64,000 bases of DNA. It comes from Zymoseptoria tritici IPO323 (lineage: Eukaryota; Ascomycota; Dothideomycetes; Mycosphaerellales; Mycosphaerellaceae). The number at the start of each line of letters is the position of its first letter. Position 1 is the stretch's first letter. The stretch spans positions 2,108,001-2,172,000 of the forward strand of contig NC_018215.1 in the NCBI RefSeq assembly GCF_000219625.1. The letters run 5' to 3'. The notes beneath the pieces are model-generated. The model saw only the letters and a list, made by a program, of their open reading frames with translations, searched no databases and was not told where the DNA came from. Made by a program: the position numbers and the translations under genes. Of the stretch, positions 1-11,065 are shown piece after piece.

Positions 1-2
1 GG

Positions 3-375
3 GGCGCCGGCTGCGAGGATGGCCACTGCGATGCTGGCGGCAACTGGGGTGGCAACGGTGGTTACAACCACAACGGCAACGGTGGTAACGGCAACAACGG
101 GGACAAATTCCAGTGCTCCGCGCCTCTCCAGAGCAGCCCACAGTGCTGCGCTGTCAACGTGCTCGGAGTCGCTTCCCTCCCCTGCACCGCACCCACTGTC
201 GACCTGTACAGCCGCGAGGACTTCGCTCGCCACTGCGGACAGTCTGGTGCCACCGCTCAGTGCTGTGTCTTGCCTGCTGTAAGTTGACTATTCCCACAAC
301 ATCAATACTTGTCTTCTCTAACATCGACGCCAGGCTGGTGCGGCTCTCGTCTGCGAGGAGGTCAAGGCCAACTAA
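3..375 (+). CDS. Class II hydrophobin, 5' end outside window
   Basis: Two exons are visible: 3-278 and 334-375, separated by a 55-nt phase-0 intron (GTAAGT...CAG). The joined frame starts with a Gly/Asn-rich stretch and then has the eight hydrophobin cysteines with spacing C-x9-CC-x11-C-x16-C-x8-CC-x10-C, the class II signature. The short tail after the last cysteine (EEVKAN) is normal. Class II hydrophobins are small secreted amphipathic proteins that assemble at air-water interfaces on hyphae and spores. The start codon and signal peptide lie upstream of base 1. The Gly/Asn linker, which also holds two extra cysteines (CEDGHC), is longer than in minimal class II proteins. Family call is firm; the role in this fungus is inferred. 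Confidence 0.9.
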
Positions 376-1449
376 GGCTGTCTCGCAACTCTTCAACTCC
401 AAGACGTTCTCGGCCTTCGTGCGGCGGAGGCCAACGTTGCACTGGATCATGCCAACGAATAGGTTCATCGCATTGATATTCAGCAGAGTCATTTCTTGAT
501 TTAGGATATGCTTACGCAAAGGTTGTCATTAATGAATAGATATTGAGAACAACTTGTTGATTTTCACTTTTTCTGATCATCGTCAGTGATTGTCTCGAAC
601 GTCGTGCTCCAGTGCGGAAAAACTACACTAACCCAAAGGGGAGCTTGCGTTTTCAGGGTCCTCCGTCGATCCTCCGCCGATCCTTCTGCGAGTGGTGTTC
701 TTTCCTCCGACCATACCTCGCCTTTTCTTTTCACCTTACTAACTGACTCCTCACTCGATCTCCTGGACACCATACGGCATAATTCCTGCTTTGTCGACTT
801 ACACTCGATGGAATGGCATGACTGTCACGCACAGACACGTCGCACCAGGCAAAATCACCTGACAAAACCATCTGAAACAATGAATGGCTCAGACGGATGT
901 TTGGTGTCCATTTGGTCATCGTCATCTCGCTTCCGCTTCTATCTACAGACCAAGGATTACTGTTCTGGAATTTGGACCGCTAATTCGGACTGCTAATCTG
1001 GACTGCTTGCATCGTGTCTTTCTGTCGTCAGCTCGGCCTCACGCACCGCGCTGCTCGGAAGAGGGCAGTGCCGGTCGCCGGTGTCTTGAGAATCTCTATG
1101 GAGCATGAGCACGGCAGGTCGATACTTTGCGCAAGCCGGATCTCACGGCCATCGACTTGTCTCGTCTGAGAGATCCAGACGGCTGTCATGCAAGAAACGT
1201 CCAAGGCACCCTTCTCTTCGACCAACCATGACCCTGTTCCTGCCACCGAGCATCGCCGACAAGTCTGGACCTCTCGCACATGTGGAACATCATTGACTGA
1301 CCCGGATCTTTCGGCCAGTCTTAACCTCCTCTTCGCATTTCCTTCTTGGCAAATACATCCGAGCTTCTATACGAGGATTTCTCGCTTGAAAGACTGCTCA
1401 TTGAGGATCTTCATCGCTTGACGACGGCAAAATGAGCAACTTCGCCTCG
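376..1449. other. Intergenic, no gene seen
   Basis: Between the hydrophobin stop and the stop of the next, converging gene. Only short overlapping ORFs without domain-like content; presumably the two 3' flanks. Confidence 0.5.
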
Positions 1450-2637
1450 TCAATGGACAACGTTGCCCTGCTGTAGTTGCTCATAGAATTGCTTGCACGG
1501 AGCCTCCAGGTACGATCCAGGATAGATGAAATTGATCAGCAGACTCCGGACCTCCTCCCACCGCCGGAGTTGCATCTCTTCCAGCAGTCCCATAATGACC
1601 TGGCCGAAGAAATGCACCGTCGACCCGCAGGTCACGCTGATGATGAAAATGGCCCACAGAGCCGCCTCGGGCGACTTCGGCTCGCGCAAGGCATTCTGGT
1701 CCAACGTCGTCACTTCCAACCACGCTGCTTGCAAGCCCCATGCGTACTTCTCATCCTCGGCGAATTTGGAGCCTTCCGTCTGTTGGCCTTGAACGATGGT
1801 CAGGCAAGCACAAGCTATTCGCAGATGTCCTTGTATTGGATGCGCCGGCGGCGATGTCGCATTCGGTAGGTAGGAAGCGGCTTCGGTCATTACAATGTCA
1901 AAGAGCAGCTGGTTCAAGCGATGGTCCACGCCCGGACTGCCAAAATCGAAGCAGGCCGTGCGTTGCAGCTGTTGAAGAAAAGTATCGGACAAGCGCACTC
2001 GCCTTTCCAAGGCCGCGAAACCCTTCGGTAATGCTGCAGGAAGTTTGTTCCCAATGAAGAGCCCGCCTGAACGCTCTGATCGGGGTTTCGTGTCCTCGTT
2101 GCCAGTGAGGGCGTTGCCGGCTTGCGCGATCGCATCACCGGCTGACTCCAGCGATGGCATCGCTGCGGAAGCTAAAGCGGCGCCGGCAGCAGCGAGCGAA
2201 GCTGCCGACAATTGCAACACATTCGTAATCCAATTAACGAGCGGTGTGAGAGCAGTTTCCTCAGAACGGTCACTGGTCAATGGTTGCGGAGGAGGCTGTG
2301 CGTACGGAAGATATGAGGATTGACTGCGTTGTCGTTGGTCCTGCTGATATTGCTGACGAGGATTCGCAGATAGCGCATCTGGATTCAAGCTGGGAGTAGA
2401 TCTCGAGGCACCGTCTGCTGGCGTGTCTCGCTGGAATCTGTCCTCACGATTTCTGGCTCTGGTTTCTCTGGATTGCGCAGCACTTGCTCTCGCCGCCTGT
2501 GCTCGGACTATTCGACGACTGGCTTCCGAATGTCGCCCTCGCTCCGATACTATAACCAGAGGAGGGTTTCGGGTCGGTCGGTCAGAGCCTGGTTGGTTTT
2601 GCGACGCATCGCTGTCCGTTTCCTGACCAGATGGCAT
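1450..2637 (-). CDS. Fungal transcription-factor-like protein without Zn cluster
   Basis: About 395 aa from the first ATG at 2637; the open frame extends upstream to 2718 but only through a GTG codon, so an upstream exon is possible. The N-terminal third is polar and Arg/Ser/Gln rich, with a basic alanine-arginine segment (RIVRAQAARASAAQSRETRA). This kind of segment is seen just inside the N-terminus of a large ascomycete family annotated as fungal-specific transcription-factor-like (DUF3468/Fungal_trans_2 type). The C-terminal half is helical and hydrophobic, with several Trp and Cys, as in that regulatory domain. No Zn2Cys6 motif is present. Family-level call only; targets unknown. Confidence 0.6.
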   Translation of the reverse strand: MPSGQETDSDASQNQPGSDRPTRNPPLVIVSERGRHSEASRRIVRAQAARASAAQSRETRARNREDRFQRDTPADGASRSTPSLNPDALSANPRQQYQQDQRQRSQSSYLPYAQPPPQPLTSDRSEETALTPLVNWITNVLQLSAASLAAAGAALASAAMPSLESAGDAIAQAGNALTGNEDTKPRSERSGGLFIGNKLPAALPKGFAALERRVRLSDTFLQQLQRTACFDFGSPGVDHRLNQLLFDIVMTEAASYLPNATSPPAHPIQGHLRIACACLTIVQGQQTEGSKFAEDEKYAWGLQAAWLEVTTLDQNALREPKSPEAALWAIFIISVTCGSTVHFFGQVIMGLLEEMQLRRWEEVRSLLINFIYPGSYLEAPCKQFYEQLQQGNVVH

Positions 2638-4893
2638 AGTTTGTGATTCATATGTCCGTCGCACGGGATCCAGGCCGACAACAATCCGTGGATTCCAGGC
2701 TCCTTTCTGCTCATACACGGACGACCACTCGTCAATGTTCAGTGAGAGATTTCTTTTGTGGCGGCAATGGACAGACAGGCTGATGTATCAGTGACTGCGC
2801 GAAATGGGACAGTGCTCGAATCTAGGTCGAGACGTGTCTGTGTGGCCGAGACGTGGCTGTGGTGGCGAGGGGGAGCCTTCTGCAGCATCGATCGATCGAT
2901 TGATCGTAGGAGGGATCTGCAAGGAACAAGACGAATCGCTACAATGCAGAAGGGAAGCGGGTTGTATTTCCCTTCCCCGAACTCCCCAGGAGCAATCGGG
3001 TTCTTTGCTGAGAGCTTGAGAAGCCGGTGATGATGAACGATGCACAGACGGGTAATGTCGAATATGAGACAAACGTGTTTTACGATGGCTTCGAGCTAAT
3101 CAATGGCAGACCCACGCCGACTGCAGCCGGGACCTTCAGTATGTGGCAGAGAGGCTTAATGACCTGGTCATTTATGACCATTCTTCGATAGGTCAAATCA
3201 GCAAAGCAGCGCCACAGGCCCGTCCGGGAAGGTCACCCAGAAAGTGACATGTCGCCTGCTTCTAGTGCTTTGCAGCACCGAAGCCTTTGACGCTTGAGGG
3301 TAATGCAGTAACAACATCACGCAACCATGACGCGGTGGAACTGCGGGGTCTGATGCCAGCATTTTCATCACTTCGGACAGCTTTGATACATGGCCGGCGC
3401 AGTTGAGTTTTTGCTCGCATGAAAAAGCGTTCCATTAGGAAACAAAGCGGAATCGTGTTGCTCGAAGCAAAGCTTTCTGGCTCTCTACTCCGGTCCGCTC
3501 GTTGCCCTCAATTGGCATGTGCATCACGCTACCGGAGCTGAGGTCCGCGTCCGACAATAATGTGTGATTGGCACTGGTACCCCAACTGCCAGAATGCACG
3601 GCACCGAGGTTGTCATGACGTGGAGAGTAACCGCTCCCTTAAGGTCACTTTGCCAGCAGTCCTACGAGAGGCAGGTAGGTCTCGAAACGTTCCAAAGACC
3701 GTTCTATATCGCAAAGAATACCCTTCGTCATGATGGAGATCGATCCCGCGTAACTGCATACGCGGTGGATTCCCGGTACCGAGTCCGGGCACTCGTGATG
3801 ATCAGCGAGTGCAGACGAGGTTGTTTCACAACACGAAGGTGACAGCAGAACGTACAGTTGCACATGCTGATATCGGCAACCGCATTACCCAGCATTCCGA
3901 ATTGCTACCTTTGATTTCAGCTCACAATCGGCACAGTCCGACTCTTCGTTTAGATTCCATTCTGCCTATGATTGCAACTCTGCCTGCCGGTTTGCATCAT
4001 TGTTCAGTATGTGGCACGGCTCATTTACGATATGTCTTGGCAACCTCGCATTTCGCCGCCAGGCCGAAGCCATCGAGTCAACGGCCTTGCTTGCTATTCG
4101 ACACCTCGGAGTTGTCGCCGCCACGGGCCATCTTTCTGCATCTAGCTCCATGCCGACTTCTCGCTGCGATGCCGCGATCGAGCACGACTTTTGTCGTGCT
4201 CGATCTTGGACATTCCGTTACGATCGATTGCATCGCTTTTCGCTCGTCGGTAATCGCAGGAATGTACTGAAGCACGGCAAAACTGTGAGCACTGCCCGAA
4301 AGCGATTGTGGGTTCGCAAAAACGGAGGTGTACTCCGCCACGAGTTTGGCGTCGAGTGAGCCGATGTGCTGACTCTTGCTCGATCGCGACGACTTTGAGG
4401 TGCTGTACAAAAGGCTCCCATCTTATGTTCCGCTCTCGCACAAAGTCCATATCTGCGCGCTCTTCTTGGTCGTGCTGGCTCGCTAGAGTGCACACACATG
4501 TCGCCTCCCATTGCATGTGGATTGCGAAAAGCGCATGACGTATGTCGACGATGAAGCTCTGCAGCGTTGATAGTACTACCTCCTAGTTGCTCGTGTACGC
4601 ATTCATGATCTCCAAGAACTTTCAGTCGATCTAGCAGGCGATCACATCACATCACCAGACCCGAACGCAAGGATCATGGCCTACTATACCCTGTTCCCCT
4701 CCCGCCCTTCCGGTCCCAAGGCGGGGGATTGAAACGACCCCAGGTTTGAGATGGTGTCGTGGGGAAGGAAGGGAAGCTCCTACACAGCTGTGCTGATCCA
4801 AGCGGTATACACACCATCTTCATCGACAACGTTTCTTCTATGAACAGCATTTCTTAAACTAAGCATACTGTCGTGCCAACCGTCCCGCCCGGT
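2638..4893. other. Long divergent intergenic region
   Basis: Shared upstream region of the transcription-factor-like gene (minus) and the glutaminase gene (plus), about 2.25 kb. Overlapping ORFs up to about 150 aa on both strands show no recognisable domain, signal peptide or consistent splice structure. I see no gene in it. Confidence 0.5.
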
Positions 4894-7594
4894 ATGTACG
4901 CAGTCATAGCAGCCCTGGCGGCGAGCCTGCTGGTCGGCTCTGCCACCGCCTCGACCCTCGCACCTCCCGTCTTACCTCTGATCGTTCGCAATCCATATCT
5001 CTCCACTTGGCTGGCCAATGCGAGAGATGAACCATGGACCGAATGGCCCATGTTCTACACCGGAAGCTCTCTAGGTCTGTCCGTGCTGGCCTCATCGCCT
5101 GATAGCTCGACTGTATATCCGCTCCTCGGACGAGCTCACGACTCGCTGGACGAGAAGAGCTCGCACTATACCATCGCCTATCCGAAGTACTTGGGTGCTC
5201 AGTACGATGCCTCCACCACCAATCTGACGTACAGCATTTCCTCTGGCACATCGGGCAACGGCAGCGTCCAGGTCGTGCTGTCTTTCCTCTCGCCGATCAC
5301 TCCGACTTCCACTCTTCGCCAGTCTATCCCCGCGAGCTACCTGTCAATTCATGTTCAAGGAAGCCTGGACATCAACTTGTACGTCGATGTCAATGGCCAG
5401 TGGGTCAGCGGTGATCGAGGTTCCAACATCGAGTGGAGACTACACGAAAGGGAAGAGAAGGAGAATGCAAGGCTCAAGACATGGAGAGTCAAGAGGAGGG
5501 ACGAAGTGCTCTTCACGGAGATTGGAGATCAAGCGGAATGGGGCACACTACACTTCACTGGGCCTGCCAGCGCTCATCACGAATGTGGCACGTCTGCACG
5601 ACTCCGACACGGATTCGCGAGAAATGGAACGCTGAAGAATGCGGTGGACGACCACTTCCGCTCGATCATGGACGAGGAACCTGTCTTTGCTTTCAGCAAG
5701 TCGTTCAAGTTGACCTCGGACAGTCGCAATGACAAGGAAGACAGCGTGCTGTTCACCATCTCCCACATTCAGGACCCGGTCACTCAGTTTGCGTCCGCGA
5801 GAGGGCTGACCTTGATGAAACCGCTTTGGACATCGTACTTCAGTTCAGACGAGGCGCTCATCAGCTTTCACTACGAGGACTACAACCATGCGCGAAGCCT
5901 GGCCGAGGACTATTCTGCACGCGTGGCAAAGGATGCGTACGCCAGTGGTAGTGACAGCTATAGAGACATTGTCCAGCTGAGCGCCAGACAAGTCTTGGGT
6001 GCTACGTCGTTCAGCGGAACTCCAGACAACCCTGTCTTGTTCCTCAAGGAGATCAGTTCCAACGGCAACTGTCAGACTGTCGATGTGATCTTCCCTGCAT
6101 TCCCATTCTTCTTGTACACTAATCCAAGGTGGCTGGCATACCTGCTAGAGCCACTCTTGGAGCACATGTTGAGCGGGCAGTATCCCAATGACTATACGAG
6201 TAGGTCACTATTCAGTTGCATGGCGGAAGACATGAGGCGATTACTGACGATGGCTAGTGCACGATCTTGGAACACATTTCCCGAACATGACGGGCCATGC
6301 AGATGGCAACGATGAATACATGCCTGTTGAGGAGTGTGGCGACATGCTCATCATGGGACTTGCGCTCGTCAACAGTCTCTCCTACGATTCTGAGGATGAA
6401 GCACAGTCTCCGTGGAGTGCACTTGGTATGCCCGTGGATGCCGCCGCGATCGAGTCGTTGGCGGAAGGAGCTACGCCGTTCTCGCTGCCGAGTATTCCGG
6501 CCACTCGCGATGGCATCTTCGGTCTTGACGATCAGTGGGGAGGAGCGACGGCTTCACACCAAGCGAAGAAGTGGCTGACAAGGAGCTATCCTCTATGGAA
6601 ACAATGGACTGGCTATCTGGTCGACTACTCACTCTATCCGAGCAATCAGCTCTGCACGGTGCGTGGTGCCAGTTTTGAAGCACTTTTACCCCGAAGATAT
6701 GAGATCTGAGCTAATACGTATACTTTGCTAGGACGACTTTGCGGGTTGGCTACCACTGATGACAAACTTGGCCCTCAAGGGTATCGTTGGCATCAAAGCA
6801 ATGAGCGAGCTTGCCGAAGTCCTCGGCGAGTCCAAGGATGCCAAGTACTACCGCAACATCAGCGAAACCTACATCAAAGAGTGGGAGGTCCAAGGCATGA
6901 GCCGTGATGGAGGACGAGCCAAACTCGCCTACGACTGGTACGGCAGCTGGACTACGCTTTACTCCCTTTACGCCGATGCGATTCTCTGCTTCCACCCATC
7001 ACTCAATGCTACGCCTGCCGCTCTGGAGGTTCACGGCCGCCAAGGTTCTCAGGAACCGTTGATTTCTGGTGGTCACAAGGATAAGGATAAGGAGAACTTC
7101 ATCCCGAATCACATCTACACTGCACAGTCTCGCTGGTACGAGACAGTCATGCAGAAGTATGGCTTGCCTCTTGATTCAAGGCACTTGTATACTAAAAGTT
7201 GCTATCCCTGTTCCTCCGGTACTGACAAAGACATCGCTGACTCTTCTATCTAGGCGACTGGGAGTTCCAAGCAGCTGCGGTGGCCGGCAAGAAGACACGT
7301 TCTCAAATCCTCAATCGGGTGGCGAAGTGGTTGAACGAGACGGAGGTTGATCGTCCGTTCACGGATTTGTACAAGACTGAAGGCGATGGAGGTTTTCCCG
7401 GGCCGAATTTTTTCGCTCGTCCGGTTATTGGAAGTGAGTAATTTCAAGGGCAGGAAGCCGTAACAGCATCTCCTGCTCCTACATCGCGATGCCAAATACT
7501 TTGCTAATCTCCTCCGCCAGGTCATTTCGCTTTCCTGACACTTGAGAGGGCTTGCAACGGGAAAGCGAGTGCTGCTTTCGATTACGAAGAGTAG
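4894..7594 (+). CDS. gtaA: Extracellular glutaminase (GtaA type)
   Basis: Five exons: 4894-6199, 6258-6658, 6732-7197, 7254-7433, 7521-7594, giving about 808 aa. ATG 4894 begins a clear signal peptide (MYAVIAALAASLLVGSATAS). After it comes the family start PLIVRNPYLSTWL, then the DUF4964/DUF5127 beta-sandwich region, then the alpha/alpha-barrel-like region (DUF4965/DUF1793) with motifs such as FPFFLYTNPRWL, DLGTHFPN, EECGDML, DDFAGWL, YDWYGSWTTLYSLYADA and TEGDGGFPGPNFFARPV. The family hydrolyses L-glutamine outside the cell for nitrogen supply. Every intron has GT-AG ends, and each join restores family motifs across the junction (YT-MHDLGTHFPN, YTK-SDWEF, VIG-SHFAFLTLE). Longer than the roughly 700 aa of Aspergillus GtaA, partly through inserts near residues 200-250. 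Confidence 0.9.
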
Positions 7595-7923
7595 GGAAAT
7601 CGCGGTGAGGGTCACTTTGAATTGGCGTGAATGGAAGTCTTCGATTCTTGACAGCCGAAACAACTACGTACAAGACCATAACTTCACACTCTCGATCCAA
7701 AGCCATTGGCTCCAGATTCAACAGTTTGGCGCAAACGCAAAGGCGCAGTCAATTCCGATCTCACTTGCGATCTTCCATCCCTCCTCCTCCCAAGACAACT
7801 CGCCGCAATTGGCTGGAACCTCATGAGTTGTCCTTGAACGAAGCCGAGAATATCTCAAGCGCAAATGGCGCCCTTGCTTGTGAACGTGCATGGGTTGGCA
7901 TCCTTTGAAACGAAGACCTAAGG
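7595..7923. other. Short convergent spacer
   Basis: Between the glutaminase stop and the stop of the minus-strand secreted peptide. Nothing recognisable apart from the two 3' ends. Confidence 0.5.
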
Positions 7924-8268
7924 TCAGCAGGTGTCTGAAACGTTCACATGTTGGAGGGCTTCGAGACATGCTCTGCGCCTTCCATACTCGGTCCTCACAT
8001 GGGGGCACTTGGAGTTCTGCGGGAAATGTAAAGGTCAGTGATCCAGACTTCACGACATGGCCGAGAATGGTGTGACGTACGCTGCGACAGTCTTGACCGT
8101 TTGGGCCGTCACGGCACTGCCCGTATTTCCCGGTCGTCGGGACGCAGAACTGGAGATTGTCAAACGAGGCATCGTTGCAAGAACTAGATGAAGAGAACTC
8201 ACGCCGGTCTCTGCGAAGGCGACGGAGATCAAGCCAGCGAGGATCACGGAGAGCTGGAAGATCTGCAT
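7924..8268 (-). CDS. Small secreted six-cysteine peptide, effector-like
   Basis: Not obvious as a single ORF. On the minus strand three exons join in frame, all phase 0: 8268-8203, 8149-8081 and 8016-7924. Introns are 53 nt (GTGAGT...CTCCAG) and 64 nt (GTACGT...CCGCAG). The product is 76 aa. It starts with a strong signal peptide (MQIFQLSVILAGLISVAFA, cleavage near residue 19). The mature part of about 57 residues has exactly six cysteines, spaced C-x9-C-x8-C-x5-C-x12-C-x13-C, the last cysteine being the final residue. Small size, secretion and even cysteine number are typical of fungal effectors, killer-like or antimicrobial peptides. I recognise no family. The frame without the first intron gives a 72-aa peptide lacking cysteines, which favours the spliced model. 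Confidence 0.6.
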
Positions 8269-8351
8269 TCTTGTGGTTGTTTATCGGTTGAATGAGTGCT
8301 TGGAGAGAGTGTCTTTGTCGGTTGTGTGTATCTGTCCGCGGGTATGGAAGA

Positions 8352-8519
8352 GAAGGAGGAGAAGGAGGAGAAGGAGGAGAAGGAGGAGAAGGAGGAGAAG
8401 GAGGAGAAGGAGGAGAAGGAGGAGAAGGAGGAGAAGGAGGAGAAGGAGGAGAAGGAGGAGAAGGAGGAGAAGGAGGAGAAGGAGGAGAAGGAGGAGAAGG
8501 AGGAGAAGAAGGAGAAGGA
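8352..8519. repeat. 9-bp polypurine minisatellite (GAAGGAGGA)n
   Basis: About 18-19 head-to-tail copies of a 9-bp purine unit, nearly perfect, with one interrupted copy near 8500-8515. All frames stay open, so long Glu/Lys, Gly-Glu, Arg or Ser-Pro ORFs appear on both strands; these are artefacts. It begins about 84 bp upstream of the ATG of the secreted peptide gene. On that gene's coding strand it is a CT-rich tract, a configuration common in promoters of filamentous fungi. Confidence 0.97.
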
Positions 8520-9306
8520 GGCATAAGACACATCACAGCGTCGAGCACCCTCGGAATCGGGCGGATGTGTGTGTAAAGGAAGCTACTTCACCTCACGATG
8601 AATCATGATCGGCGTGCGTGAGCTTGCCTCACTCCCTGTGAGGCAGGGCTCTTCCTTGTCGCGATTGACGAGGCCAAATGTGCATCAGCAAAACGACGGT
8701 GACTCTCGAGAAGGTAAACATTTGGCATTAAGTACTCGGCGCTGTCGTAAGTGACTAAACTTGTGCTTCTCCGAATTACCCTCTGTCGGCGGACGACAGA
8801 CTCCCTATGGAAGACGCGTCTGTCCATCCCGCAAGACAGGAGCAAGGGCCCATGGTCCGAATGCTGTCGAAGGGAGCTCGCCAAAGATCACAGGCTTCTT
8901 TACGAGCAAACCAATCTCAGCGGAGATGTAGGGTATTCTGACCTTTCGAAGCTGGACTGGAATCTACTCCGATTATCGTTGTGTCACACGCCGTCTCATT
9001 GCGCGGAGGCAGACCGGGATGAGGCAGGCCACGAAGAAAGGCGCGAGGACGGTCAGGCGATCGTCGCGGTCGCCTTGATTTGACTCAATGTCTGACAGTT
9101 TGCTTCTCCCAGGGCGGTGTAGAAAGTGAATGAGTTCAGTTCTGATGATCCAAGTGAGGTGGTGAAAGGTGCCGTCCACCTCACAGGTTCCAGCTTCCCT
9201 TGTTCATCGGGCGCTGAGTCAGCAGTTTCACCAGTCGTGCGAACGTCGTTCCTCCGCCATTGAAGCTCCGACATCCTCGCAACCACTCCGCGCCAGCTCT
9301 TCAATC
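8520..9306. other. Divergent intergenic region
   Basis: Remaining shared upstream region of the secreted peptide gene (minus) and NDUFS5 (plus). No gene recognised. Confidence 0.5.
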
Positions 9307-9864
9307 ATGTCGTCTGGATACGGTCTGACTGGAGGTACGTCGGACCATGTGTTTAGCTCTCACGCGCTCCGCTCGTGCTCCAAACAGTCCCTACGCAACC
9401 CCGAAGCGACCGCTTGCTAACATCGGCTCTTCTTCCCTCTCACAGGACCTTCGCGCTGCTTCCCTTACTGGCAAGAAGTCCTCGCCTGCTATGTCGTGAA
9501 CACATCCGCCGAAGACGACTCTGGCAAAGCCAAGTGCCAGCCTCCACTTCAGGATTACTACGAGTGCTTGCACCACCGCAAAGAGGTAGGCCAATTTCCC
9601 TAGGAGACACGGAGAAGAGAAGGAAGAAGAGAAGAGATCGGAACCGGAGGATACGTATACAGGAGCCCATGCTAATACAAGAGGCGCCAGGCATCCAAAA
9701 TCATCGCCCTACAAGCCGCGTACCGAAAACGCGAAGCCGCAACACCGAGAGACAACGCGCCGAGCGCCGGCGAGATCAGGAGTTTGGGACTATTGGAAGC
9801 AAGTGATGCGGAGAAGCAAGTGACGCCGGCGAAGCTATTGGCGACGAAGGGAGCGAAGGCATGA
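9307..9864 (+). CDS. Complex I accessory subunit NDUFS5 (twin CX9C)
   Basis: Three exons, 9307-9334, 9446-9585 and 9691-9864, give 113 aa. After MSSGYGLTGG comes a CHCH region with two CX9C motifs (CFPYWQEVLAC and CQPPLQDYYEC), followed by HHRKE and a lysine-rich helix. This matches the NDUFS5 (15/11.5 kDa) accessory subunit of mitochondrial NADH:ubiquinone oxidoreductase, which is imported to the intermembrane space and oxidised by Mia40/Erv1. Introns are 111 nt and 105 nt with GTACGT and GTAGGC donors. Very short first exons are usual in such genes. The stop lies 160 bp from the converging Rad51-like gene. Confidence 0.85.
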
Positions 9865-10024
9865 GGAGGCGGAGATCGGGAGCTGAGAGCTGTAGATATA
9901 TCACGGAATGGGAAGGATGAAGTCATGTCACCAATGCTCGATGAGATGCCTTGGACGGGAAGCTTGAGGATGTGGATGATACGGCGAGTATGTCTGGTCA
10001 GCCGGAGGCCACATGATAATACAA

Positions 10025-11065
10025 TCATGCGATGTCTATCAACCTCCCATGCTCGCCCTTCACGAATGAAGCCCAGCGCCCGATTCTCCCAGCGCTCTTG
10101 TCCTGCACAATCTCGAGCACACTAGCCATCTCTACGGGCCGTCGCTGTCCCATCGCACCTTCCTCCAACGCACCAGCCGTCCGCCTCGGCTGCTGATGAA
10201 GGTACATATGCAGGTCTACCAAATATCCCAGCCCAAGACCCAGCACTGGACGAATGGTGCACGACTTGAAGATGCTGAGCGTCTCTTCATCGGTATTGGA
10301 CTTCGTCATTGCGGTGCTGAGAACCACTGTGCACAAGTCGTGTGTTCGTGTCAAGTGGCCTAGCGATCGCATCAGTGCTGTGAGTAGTGCTTGGCCTTGC
10401 GGATAGTTGCTCTTGATGATGGGAGCTGTGACATGGGTGATATTGTCGATGATGAGCAGTCGAGCAGGCGGCCGGAGGTCAGCAGGCTTCTGTTCCGATT
10501 CTGCTTCCCGCGCTTTACACTCTCGATCGGATCCTTCCAACATCTCATCCTCTTCGTCTTCGCTGTCTGCAATCGTGGCTTTAGGTGGCCTTGATGCATC
10601 ATCTTCTCCATCGGGAGGCACAGGCTTCGCCTCCAGCGTATCTCGCACTTCATCAACAGCTTCCGTCAAGCCGACAAAGTCGAACACCTTGCTGATCTTC
10701 AGTCGGTCCAGCACTTTCAGCGCTTCTTGCTTATCCTTCAGTAGGACCTCGATTTGCTGAAACAGACCCCGCACATCGAACGAGAGCGTGCCATCTATCA
10801 CCGTCGCGGCGGCGTTCGGATCGCCCGTCAGATGTGACATGAGCAATTCTTGGACGATGTCTTTGGATCCATGGCCGGGCTCGGAAGTGATGCATGATAT
10901 TGAGCCGAAGTCGAAGCCTCCGTCGAGTGCATCGTTGATGGTTTTGACGCATGTAGCTAATTTTCGTCTTTTGCGTGACGGTTCTGTTTGTGATTCCTTT
11001 GCAAATGTTTCTTTGTGTGCTAGCCAAATGCTTGATGCGAGGATTGGAGCTGCCGGAGTTGCCAT
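10025..11065 (-). CDS. Rad51/RecA-family paralogue with divergent Walker A
   Basis: 346 aa from ATG 11065; the frame stays open to 11212, but MATPAAPILASS is the more likely start. The RecA-like fold is visible: a lead-in ALDGGFDFGSISCITSEPG, a P-loop position reading EPGHGSKDIV, then beta/alpha segments resembling RAD51D (LDRLKISKVFDFVGLTEAVDEV), and a Walker B strand ARLLIIDNIT. An acidic low-complexity insert (ADSEDEEDEMLEG) separates them. The canonical GKT/S of Walker A is replaced by SKD. Rad51 paralogues assist Rad51 filament assembly in homologous recombination (for example the Shu-type complex). RAD51D/XRCC2-like is my best guess; a more remote RecA-fold protein is possible. Confidence 0.65.
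   Translation of the reverse strand: MATPAAPILASSIWLAHKETFAKESQTEPSRKRRKLATCVKTINDALDGGFDFGSISCITSEPGHGSKDIVQELLMSHLTGDPNAAATVIDGTLSFDVRGLFQQIEVLLKDKQEALKVLDRLKISKVFDFVGLTEAVDEVRDTLEAKPVPPDGEDDASRPPKATIADSEDEEDEMLEGSDRECKAREAESEQKPADLRPPARLLIIDNITHVTAPIIKSNYPQGQALLTALMRSLGHLTRTHDLCTVVLSTAMTKSNTDEETLSIFKSCTIRPVLGLGLGYLVDLHMYLHQQPRRTAGALEEGAMGQRRPVEMASVLEIVQDKSAGRIGRWASFVKGEHGRLIDIA

Noticed and set aside
8182..8202. 19-nt GTGAGT...TAG intron in the six-cysteine gene
   Set aside because: Too short for spliceosomal introns here and leads to a stop; the 53-nt intron with the same donor fits.
8244..8608. Long repetitive ORFs (Pro-Ser, Phe-Ser, Arg, Glu-Lys) on both strands
   Set aside because: All come from the 9-bp minisatellite, which has no stop in any frame.
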